From Chloroflexota bacterium (GTDB lineage: Bacteria; Chloroflexota; Anaerolineae; Aggregatilineales; Phototrophicaceae), in the NCBI GenBank assembly GCA_023430545.1, contig JAEZAF010000021.1, forward strand, positions 1 to 34,997: DNA of 34,997 nt. The letters are read 5' to 3'. The translations under genes and the position numbers were made by a program. Shown piece after piece: positions 24,260 to 30,307 of the stretch (position 1 is the first letter of the stretch; the number at the start of each line of letters is the position of its first letter). The notes beneath the pieces are model-generated. The model worked only from the letters and a program-made list of their open reading frames with translations, ran no database searches and was not told the origin of the DNA.

Positions 24260-25915
24260 CTAGCGCTCGTTGATGATGCTGAACACCATCGGTTTACGCT
24301 TGGTCTCGTTGAAGAGCATCCGGCTCAGGTTCTCCTGAAGGCGTTCGCGGCGGCGACCATTCATCCCGCGTGTGCTGATCATGGTCTCGGAGACCAGATC
24401 CTTAACCTGACTCAGAAGCTGGTCGGCATCACGCAGATAGATGAACCCGCGTGAGACGATCTCCGGTTCCCCGATCACTTTGCCGGTGTTCTTATCGACA
24501 TCAACGGTGACCAGCAGGAAGCCGTCACGCGCCAGCATCTCGCGGTCACGCATCACAGATGGGCCTATGTCACCGACACCGCTGCCGTCTACGAATACGT
24601 AACCACCGGGGATTCGCTCCGTTACCTTGACGTGCTGCTTATCGACTTCCAGCACCATGCCGTTTTCCACGACGAAGATATTCTTCTCCGGGATGCCGGA
24701 CTCCACGGCCAGTTTCGCATGCTGCCGCAGGTGGCGCAGCTCTCCATGAACGGGCATGAAGTACTTCGGCTTGACCAGGTTCAGCAGCAGACGCATTTCA
24801 TCCTGGCAGGCGTGCCCGGAGACATGCACCGGCAGAATAGGATCATAGATCACATTTGCGCCGCGCTGGAACAACTTGTTGATAATGCGTGATACCATCT
24901 CCTCGTTACCGGGGATCGGGTGCGAGGACAGCACGATCGTGTCGTCCTTCATCACATCAAGCTGACGGTGCTGGTTGTTGGCGATCTTCGCCAGTACCGA
25001 TGACGGCTCACCCTGTGAACCCGTCACCATGATGACCAGCTTGTGCGGCTGAATGGTGTCGATCTTGTTCAGATCGACCAGCAGGCCATCAGGGATATTC
25101 AGAATGCCCATGCTCATCGCCATCTTGACGTTTGCCGTCATGCTGTAACCGGCAATCGCCATTTTACGCCCGTGTTTCTGGGCGGCGTTGGCAACCTGCT
25201 GAATACGCGAGATCAGCGAAGCGAAGGTCGCGACGATGATGCGGCCTTTAGCCTGCGAGAACACCTGATTGAACGCGCCGTCGATGACGGTTTCGGACGG
25301 TGTCCATCCGGGGCGGTCGGCGTTGGTGCTGTCTGCCAGAAGCATCAGCACGCCTTCCTTACCGAGCTGCGCCAGACGAGCATAATCGGGCTGCTTGCCG
25401 TCCACCGGTGTATTGTCGAACTTGTAGTCACCGCTGTGGACGATCTTGCCCACCGGTGTCTGGATCGAGAAGCCCACACAGTCCGGGATGCTGTGGCACA
25501 TGTGGAAGCTTTCGAGCGTGAACGGCCCGACCTTGATGGTGTCGCCTGCCTTGAAGGTGTGGATGGTCGTCTCATTGAAGAGCTTGGCATCACGCAGTTT
25601 GACTTCAAGCAGGCCAGATGTCAGTGGTGTCGCGTAGATCGGCACACGGCGGAAGCTGTCCACCACATGCGCGACTGCGCCGGTATGGTCCTCATGACCA
25701 TGCGTGTAAAAGATCGCGTGGATCTTCAGATCTTTCCGCTCCAACAGATAGCGGAAATCCGGGATGATGTAATCGACCCCCAGCATATCATTGGTGGGGA
25801 ACATGATGCCGGTATCGACGATGATGGCTTCGTTGCCATATTCGAACAGCGTCATGTTCTTGCCGATTTCACCAGCACCCCCGAGGGGGATGATTTTCAG
25901 TTTTGTTTTTGCCAT
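24260..25915 (-). CDS. rnj: Ribonuclease J
   Basis: RNase J is a zinc-dependent endo- and 5'-to-3' exoribonuclease of the metallo-beta-lactamase/beta-CASP class, central to RNA decay in bacteria without RNase E-dominated turnover. The 551-residue protein has PLGGAGEIGKNM, IIVDTGIMFP, the metal motif THGHEDHTGA (His72, His74, Asp76, His77), HSGDYKFDNTPV, LLADSTNADRPGWTPSE, ATFASLISRIQQV, VTGSQGEPSSVLAKIA and SGHACQDEM. The final region is the RNase J C-terminal domain. The ATG at 25915 is chosen; a TTG two codons earlier is possible. AGGCG upstream is the likely ribosome site and lies at the foot of a hairpin. An extended -10 promoter is visible at 26147-26155. Confidence 0.95.
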   Translation of the reverse strand: MAKTKLKIIPLGGAGEIGKNMTLFEYGNEAIIVDTGIMFPTNDMLGVDYIIPDFRYLLERKDLKIHAIFYTHGHEDHTGAVAHVVDSFRRVPIYATPLTSGLLEVKLRDAKLFNETTIHTFKAGDTIKVGPFTLESFHMCHSIPDCVGFSIQTPVGKIVHSGDYKFDNTPVDGKQPDYARLAQLGKEGVLMLLADSTNADRPGWTPSETVIDGAFNQVFSQAKGRIIVATFASLISRIQQVANAAQKHGRKMAIAGYSMTANVKMAMSMGILNIPDGLLVDLNKIDTIQPHKLVIMVTGSQGEPSSVLAKIANNQHRQLDVMKDDTIVLSSHPIPGNEEMVSRIINKLFQRGANVIYDPILPVHVSGHACQDEMRLLLNLVKPKYFMPVHGELRHLRQHAKLAVESGIPEKNIFVVENGMVLEVDKQHVKVTERIPGGYVFVDGSGVGDIGPSVMRDREMLARDGFLLVTVDVDKNTGKVIGEPEIVSRGFIYLRDADQLLSQVKDLVSETMISTRGMNGRRRERLQENLSRMLFNETKRKPMVFSIINER

Positions 25916-25924
25916 ACGCAATGC

Positions 25925-25953
25925 GCCTGATGACGATCATCCGGCCATCAGGC
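25925..25953 (-). promoter_or_regulatory. Leader hairpin overlapping the RNase J ribosome-binding region
   Basis: GCCTGATG (25925-25932) and CATCAGGC (25946-25953) form a perfect 8-bp stem with a 13-nt loop. On the transcript its 3' arm contains CAGGC, part of the only Shine-Dalgarno candidate, ending nine bases before the ATG. Pairing would hide the ribosome site. Confidence 0.55.
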
Positions 25954-26104
25954 TTTATCCTTTCTACTGGATAGAAAACTCAGTAAACAAATAACGAATG
26001 CTTCCATGTGTACATCTAAACGCGAACCGAGACTGACGGCTCAGCGCGTAAGTCCTGAACAAAGATGGTGATACAATCGCCTTGTAAAAAGTTGAAGTCG
26101 AAAT

Positions 26105-26155
26105 TTTATACAGAAGTTTGACCGTCATCGTAAACGTAATATCGCCATTATAGCA
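26105..26155 (-). promoter_or_regulatory. Candidate promoters of the RNase J gene
   Basis: On the minus strand TGCTATAAT (26147-26155) is a perfect extended -10 element. A second candidate, TATAAA at 26105-26110 with TTTACG 18 bp upstream, lies closer to the gene. Both would give long leaders, roughly 180-225 nt. Confidence 0.5.
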
Positions 26156-26165
26156 TAAATCGCTT

Positions 26166-26708
26166 TCAGGCGTTCAGCTTTCCAGTACTGTTTTCCTGTG
26201 ATACGAGCTTCTCAAGCGTTCTGACCCACTTGGCCGCATCATTCTTACGCTTGTCTCCGCTGGCTTCGAGCGCGGCCAGTGCCTGCCGCATGACCTCAAG
26301 CGCATTGGCATCTTCGCCCCGGTGGTGATATACCAGCGCCAGATAGTACAGCGTCTCCGGTCGTTTCTGATCACTGCGGAAGGCGTTCAGGAAGTGCGCC
26401 AGTGCTTCATCCCAGTCCTTGCGACGATAGGCCAGTATGCCGAGGCCGTAATGGGCCAGCATCTCGTAGGCATACAGTCTCAGCGCCTGCTCGAAATCTG
26501 CTTTTGCCTTGTCCTCGATGCCGTCTTCCAGAAAAACAAAACCGCGTGCGGCATAGTATTCGGCATGATTCGGCAGGGCATCCACCGCATCCGACAGATT
26601 GACCAGCGCTTCGTCGAAGCTGCGCTTCTCGTAAGCGGCGAGACCTTTCTTATAGAATTCGTCGGCTTCATAGCGTGTGAGGCCAAGCCGCTGTGTAATT
26701 CGTGCCAT
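26166..26708 (-). CDS. Tetratricopeptide-repeat protein
   Basis: The 180-residue protein is built from about four TPR helix pairs: ADEFYKKGLAAYEKRSFDEA, AEYYAARGFVFLEDGIEDKA, EMLAHYGLGILAYRRKDWDEA and PETLYYLALVYHHRGEDANA, then a charged helix. TPRs bind other proteins and no enzyme domain is present. There is no signal peptide or membrane span. I chose the ATG at 26708 with GGAGAG upstream; a GTG at 26777 would add 23 residues that look non-coding. The gene is upstream of RNase J on the same strand, with the RNase J promoters just beyond its stop, and divergent from the acyl-CoA dehydrogenase gene. The partner is unknown. Confidence 0.85.
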   Translation of the reverse strand: MARITQRLGLTRYEADEFYKKGLAAYEKRSFDEALVNLSDAVDALPNHAEYYAARGFVFLEDGIEDKAKADFEQALRLYAYEMLAHYGLGILAYRRKDWDEALAHFLNAFRSDQKRPETLYYLALVYHHRGEDANALEVMRQALAALEASGDKRKNDAAKWVRTLEKLVSQENSTGKLNA

Positions 26709-26890
26709 ACCCGGAACTGACAGCTCTCCAGAGCTGGAATATAATACGTAAACTGGTGCCGGATGGTTCCTGCTCACAGGCCGGTGGAGGTCTGTGTCAG
26801 TCTCTGTACTGCACCACGCCCATAAGTATATGCGAAAAATGTTTTAACATCGTTAGATCTAGCTGAGGGAAACTATTCAGGAAGCTCATT

Positions 26891-28063
26891 ATGAATTTTG
26901 ATTTGAACGAAGAACAACAGATGTTTCAGCGTGTGGTGCGCGATTTCTGCGAGACGGAGCTGAAGCCCTACGCGGCGGAAGTCGATGAGACCGGGGAACT
27001 GCGCTGGGAAGCGATCCGCAAGATGGCGAATCTCGGCCTGCTGAGCCTACAGGTGCCGGAAGCCTACGGTGGCTCCGAACTGGACACGATCAGCGCGTCG
27101 ATTGCGGTAGAAGAGATCGGGCGAGTGTGCGGCTCGACCGGGCTGTCGATCTCGGCGCATAACGGGCTGGGGTGTGGGCCGATTGTCCGCTGGGGGACGG
27201 ATGCACAGAAGGCGAAATATCTGCCCCAACTGCTAAGCGGAGAGGCGCTTGGTGCGCTGGCCCTGACCGAACCGCAGGCCGGAAGCGATCTGCTGAACGG
27301 CGCGCAGACCGTGGCTGTGCGCGATGGCGACTCGTGGGTGATTAACGGTCACAAGGCATGGATCACGAATGTGAAGTATGCGCCCGTGATCGTCGTGCTG
27401 GTGCGGACGGATCGTGATGCCGGATCACGCGGGTTCAGCCATATTCTGGTCGAACGTGACACCGAAGGGCTGGTGATCCATCCGCCGGAGAAGAAGATGG
27501 GGCTGAAAGGCTCTCCGACCCAGATGCTGACATTTGAGAATGCGCGGGTCCCGGCTGAGAATCTGCTCGGTGAGGAAGGGCGCGGGTTCCATCAGACCAT
27601 GCAGACGCTCGATTCGGGCCGTATCAGTATCGGTGCGCTGAGCGTCGGGCTGGCGCAGGGTGCATTCGAAGAAATGGTGAAGTACGCGCAGGAACGTCAC
27701 GCCTTTGGTGAGCCGATTGCCAACAAGCAGTCGATTCAGAACAAGATCGCGGATGCCGCGATGGAGATCGAGGCGGCGCGGACACTGGTCTACAAGGCGG
27801 CGTGGATGAAGGATGAGGGGCGCGACTTCAGCAAGATCGCGGCGATGGCGAAGCTCAAGGCCAGTGAGGTTGCGGAGCGCGTGTGCTTTGAGGCGATCCA
27901 GATCCACGGAAGCTACGGCTACAGCCGCGAGTATCCGGTAGAGCGCATGTACCGCGACCAGCGCCTGATGAGCATTGGCGAAGGCACCAGTGAGATCCAG
28001 CGGCTGGTGATTGCGCGGCGGGTACTGGCCGAAGCGAACGAGCGCGTCCCGAATATGGCGTAA
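26891..28063 (+). CDS. Acyl-CoA dehydrogenase
   Basis: This FAD flavoenzyme introduces the alpha-beta double bond in acyl-CoA and passes electrons to an electron-transfer flavoprotein. The 390 residues include the N-terminal helical domain (LNEEQQMFQRVVRDFCETEL), the first family signature LALTEPQAGSDL, the FAD-contact region WVINGHKAWITN, KMGLKGSPT, and the C-terminal QIHGSYGYSREYPVERMYRD. The likely catalytic base Glu364 lies in SIGEGTSEIQRLVIAR, as in short/branched-chain and butyryl-CoA enzymes. AGGAAG precedes the ATG at good spacing. A hairpin follows the stop. It stands alone, with no other beta-oxidation genes in the window. Chain-length preference cannot be read with confidence. Confidence 0.95.
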   Translation: MNFDLNEEQQMFQRVVRDFCETELKPYAAEVDETGELRWEAIRKMANLGLLSLQVPEAYGGSELDTISASIAVEEIGRVCGSTGLSISAHNGLGCGPIVRWGTDAQKAKYLPQLLSGEALGALALTEPQAGSDLLNGAQTVAVRDGDSWVINGHKAWITNVKYAPVIVVLVRTDRDAGSRGFSHILVERDTEGLVIHPPEKKMGLKGSPTQMLTFENARVPAENLLGEEGRGFHQTMQTLDSGRISIGALSVGLAQGAFEEMVKYAQERHAFGEPIANKQSIQNKIADAAMEIEAARTLVYKAAWMKDEGRDFSKIAAMAKLKASEVAERVCFEAIQIHGSYGYSREYPVERMYRDQRLMSIGEGTSEIQRLVIARRVLAEANERVPNMA

Positions 28064-28078
28064 GTGCTCTCTATTCCG

Positions 28079-28107
28079 TGCTGCTGTCATGCGAAGTGAC
28101 AGCAGCA
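28079..28107 (+). terminator. Terminator-like hairpin after the acyl-CoA dehydrogenase gene
   Basis: GCTGCTGTCA (28080-28089) pairs with TGACAGCAGC (28097-28106) around TGCGAAG, with one more T-A pair outside. The tail is AT-rich but lacks a T-run. Confidence 0.6.
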
Positions 28108-28150
28108 TATCTTCATATAAAGTCTTCAGCAGAGGTCACTGACGTTCAGA

Positions 28151-28816
28151 TTGAATACGCCATCGGCAGCCGCTTCTACCTCTTTTCCAGCGTTCATTGA
28201 CCAGCTTGCCAACACGCCGCCACTGCCTGATGTCACCAATCCATTTGCGGCAGGAGACAACCCCTACAACGCCATCCGGCGGGCCAATCTGCTGCGCTAT
28301 CTGGAGCAGATGGCCGATCAGCAGCCGCGTTTGATGCTTGTACTGGAAGCGCCGTCGTATCAGGGGATGCGGGTGACGGGGGTTCCGGTTGCCGGACGAT
28401 TTCTCACAGAAGGCGTGCCGGGATTGAATCTGTTTGGGCTTGCCAATGGCTATCAGGCTGTCGAGGAGCCGGGGGTGCCTGCGCCGGGAAACCACCAGAC
28501 TGGCTCGATCCTGTGGCGAACGCTGGCGGATCTGAAAACAACCGCGCTGGTGTGGAATGCCTTTCCGTTTCATCCTCATCTGCCGGGAAATCCGCTGAGC
28601 AACCGCACACCGCGTGTCTCTGAAATCCTGATCGGGCAGCCATTTGTCCGTGCACTTTTACAGATCTTCCACTGCGCACAGGTGATCGCGGTGGGCAATA
28701 TCGCAGATCGTTCGCTGACGCTGATGAATATTCCCCATGTCAAAATTCGTCATCCGGCACAGGGTGGGAAAACCAGGTTTGTGGATGGGTTAAGATCTGC
28801 ACTCAGTCACGAGTGA
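28151..28816 (+). CDS. Uracil-DNA-glycosylase-superfamily-like protein
   Basis: UDG-fold enzymes remove uracil or damaged bases from DNA. The 221-residue protein has the pattern of a UDG-like family seen in several bacterial phyla: LMLVLEAPSYQGMRVTGVPV (motif 1 region), LVWNAFPFHPH, an internal strand VIAVGNIADRSL, and the C-terminal RHPAQGG, where the His corresponds to the leucine-loop/His motif. Translation appears to start at a TTG (28151), with AGAGGT rather far upstream and no ATG before the conserved region. The gene lies between the acyl-CoA dehydrogenase and a hydrolase on the same strand. The superfamily call rests on motif order only; activity is not proven, and the motif 1 catalytic residue cannot be assigned with certainty. 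Confidence 0.68.
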   Translation: MNTPSAAASTSFPAFIDQLANTPPLPDVTNPFAAGDNPYNAIRRANLLRYLEQMADQQPRLMLVLEAPSYQGMRVTGVPVAGRFLTEGVPGLNLFGLANGYQAVEEPGVPAPGNHQTGSILWRTLADLKTTALVWNAFPFHPHLPGNPLSNRTPRVSEILIGQPFVRALLQIFHCAQVIAVGNIADRSLTLMNIPHVKIRHPAQGGKTRFVDGLRSALSHE

Positions 28817-28870
28817 TATAACGGCTTATTCTGATGACGTGAGGTTCAGATCTACCTTCTGATGGAAATT

Positions 28871-28946
28871 TGGCAGTGTTTGGCAGTACCTGGCAGTGCT
28901 TTTCATTGTCATGGCAGTTACTTTCAATCTACAGTGAGCCTATCTT
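28871..28946 (+). promoter_or_regulatory. Four phased TGGCAGT repeats before a candidate promoter
   Basis: TGGCAGT occurs at 28871, 28881, 28891 and 28912, that is 10, 10 and 21 bp apart, placing all four on one face of the helix. TATCTT (28941-28946) is a possible -10 box whose expected -35 region begins at the end of the last repeat and is poor, as at activator-dependent promoters. The hydrolase ATG follows at 28970. Confidence 0.6.
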
Positions 28947-28969
28947 CAAACTCACCTGGAGGCGAAGCA

Positions 28970-29797
28970 ATGCCGCACTTTAACACTGATGACGGAACAA
29001 GTCTCTATTACAGGGATTGGGGAAAAGGCAGGCCCGTTATTTTTGTCAGTAGCTGGGCGCTTGGCGGCGATATGTGGGAATACCAGATGCTGGCTTTATC
29101 CAATCAGAATCTGCGCTGTATTGCCTATGATCGTCGTGGACATGGGCGTTCTGATGATCCCGGACATGGGTTTGATCCGGATACTTTGGCGAATGATCTC
29201 GATTCACTGATAAGACATCTTGACCTGAGCGACGTCGTGCTTGTGGGACATTCGATGGGTTGTGCCGAAATCGCACGGTATCTGTCAAACTATGGCGCAG
29301 GTCGTATCACAAAAACGGTTCTGGTCAGCCCGATACGGCTTGTAAGAAAACCGGAAGACCCTGAAGAGATGTTTACAGCGGGGTACAGGCAGGGCGTTGG
29401 CAGGCTGATGACAGATCGCGCACGTTATATGGCTGAAGGCGTGATTAAATTTTTCGGTATTGGCTCCGAATGGCCTGCTTCACCTAAGATTTCACCGGAG
29501 CTGGTACAGTGGTGCCTTCAGCTTATTTCACAGCCATCGCTAAAAGCAATTGTTGATTGCTGGGAGTATGTTATGTGGGCAGCCGATTTTGGAGATGATC
29601 TGAAGGCATTTACCATGGCGACACTCATCATTCATGGTGATGCTGATCACAGTGCGCCGCTTCCTCTCTGCGGACTGCGGCTTGCTGAAGCCATCCCGGG
29701 AAGTGATTTAAAGGTGTACGAAGGTGCACCGCATGGATTATTCCTGACTGAAATGGATCGTCTCAGCCGGGATCTGTGTGAATTTGTGAGCGATTGA
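28970..29797 (+). CDS. Alpha/beta hydrolase, non-heme chloroperoxidase/arylesterase-like
   Basis: The 275-residue protein resembles the cofactor-free haloperoxidase/esterase group. It has DGTSLYYRDWGKGRPVIFVSSW, YDRRGHGRSDDPGHGFD, nucleophile Ser95 in LVGHSMGCAE, acid Asp226 in IIHGDADHSAP, and His255 in GAPHGLFL. The residue after FVSS is Trp, as in that group's oxyanion loop. GGAGG sits seven bases before the ATG at 28970, the reason for this start; the frame runs back to 28862 through the repeat region. It lies 153 bp after the UDG-like gene and probably has its own promoter at the phased repeats. A short hairpin (29803-29827) follows the stop. The substrate is unknown. Confidence 0.9.
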   Translation: MPHFNTDDGTSLYYRDWGKGRPVIFVSSWALGGDMWEYQMLALSNQNLRCIAYDRRGHGRSDDPGHGFDPDTLANDLDSLIRHLDLSDVVLVGHSMGCAEIARYLSNYGAGRITKTVLVSPIRLVRKPEDPEEMFTAGYRQGVGRLMTDRARYMAEGVIKFFGIGSEWPASPKISPELVQWCLQLISQPSLKAIVDCWEYVMWAADFGDDLKAFTMATLIIHGDADHSAPLPLCGLRLAEAIPGSDLKVYEGAPHGLFLTEMDRLSRDLCEFVSD

Positions 29798-29802
29798 ATC
29801 AG

Positions 29803-29827
29803 AGCATGCCAATCCATAGGGCATGCT
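29803..29827 (+). terminator. Weak hairpin after the hydrolase gene
   Basis: AGCATGCC (29803-29810) pairs with GGCATGCT (29820-29827) around a 9-nt loop, a few bases past the stop codon. No T-run follows. Confidence 0.4.
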
Positions 29828-29923
29828 GTGCTGCGCGAGAAAACAGGTTTGCCAGCCGCCTGCGGGATGCGCTCAGACAGGAAAAACCGGCTGATACACC
29901 CTGATTGAGGGCGGAGTTGACTC

Positions 29924-29952
29924 TTGACCGGCTGATGAGGCTATGATAGGAT
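29924..29952 (+). promoter_or_regulatory. Promoter of the first tRNA-Arg gene
   Basis: TTGACC (29924-29929) and TAGGAT (29947-29952) are 17 bp apart and lie 18 bp before the mature tRNA end. An overlapping alternative is TTGACT (29917-29922) with TATGAT (29942-29947). Confidence 0.6.
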
Positions 29953-29969
29953 ATGCTCTACAACGGAAT

Positions 29970-30043
29970 GTGCCTGTAGCTCAGTGGATTAGAGCGATTG
30001 TCTACGGAACAATAGGTCGGGGGTTCGAATCCCTCCAGGCACG
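29970..30043 (+). tRNA. tRNA-Arg (anticodon ACG)
   Basis: The full cloverleaf is visible. The acceptor GTGCCTG pairs with CAGGCAC, the D arm is GCTC/GAGC, and the anticodon stem ATTGT/ACAAT holds loop CTACGGA. The T arm is GGGGG-TTCGAAT-CCCTC. The discriminator is G and the 3' CCA is not encoded. ACG is normally edited to ICG and then reads CGU, CGC and CGA. A terminator follows within ten bases. Confidence 0.96.
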
Positions 30044-30049
30044 CATCAC

Positions 30050-30080
30050 AAAACGACCAGCCACTGCGGTTGGTCGTTTT
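30050..30080 (+). terminator. Intrinsic terminator after tRNA-Arg(ACG)
   Basis: AAAACGACCA (30050-30059) pairs with TGGTCGTTTT (30071-30080), with further pairing inside, then TGTTT. The same unit is repeated after the second tRNA. Confidence 0.9.
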
Positions 30081-30152
30081 TGTTTCATCATCCTCTTCTT
30101 AGCCAAGACTAAGGCTCATGCACAGCCTGATCTGGTGTACTCTAGAGTAGAT

Positions 30153-30225
30153 GTGCCTGTAGCTCAGGGGTTAGAGCACTTGTCTTCGGAACAAGGTGTC
30201 GGGGGTTCGAATCCCTCCAGGCACG
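30153..30225 (+). tRNA. tRNA-Arg (anticodon TCG)
   Basis: The acceptor GTGCCTG/CAGGCAC and the T arm are identical to the preceding tRNA. The anticodon stem CTTGT/ACAAG carries loop CTTCGGA, so the anticodon is TCG, reading CGA and CGG. The discriminator is G and CCA is not encoded. The D loop is one base shorter than in the first copy. Similar 3' flanks show that tRNA and terminator were duplicated together. Confidence 0.96.
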
Positions 30226-30231
30226 CATCAC

Positions 30232-30261
30232 AAAACGACCAGCCACCGCGCTGGTCGTTTT
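30232..30261. terminator. Intrinsic terminator after tRNA-Arg(TCG)
   Basis: AAAACGACCAGC (30232-30243) pairs with GCTGGTCGTTTT (30250-30261), followed by TTGTTT. The A-run on the left also lets it end transcription of the minus-strand solute-binding gene. Confidence 0.9.
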
Positions 30262-30307
30262 TGTTTATCACCTGACAGGCATGCTGACGGTGAATAGTTC
30301 TGGAACC

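Noticed and set aside
25043..25930. Plus-strand frame opposite the RNase J gene
   Set aside because: Shadow of RNase J, typical of GC-rich third positions.
29970..30261. Integration site of a mobile element at the tRNA genes
   Set aside because: No integrase and no att-like direct repeat of the tRNA 3' end beyond the tandem tRNA copy itself.
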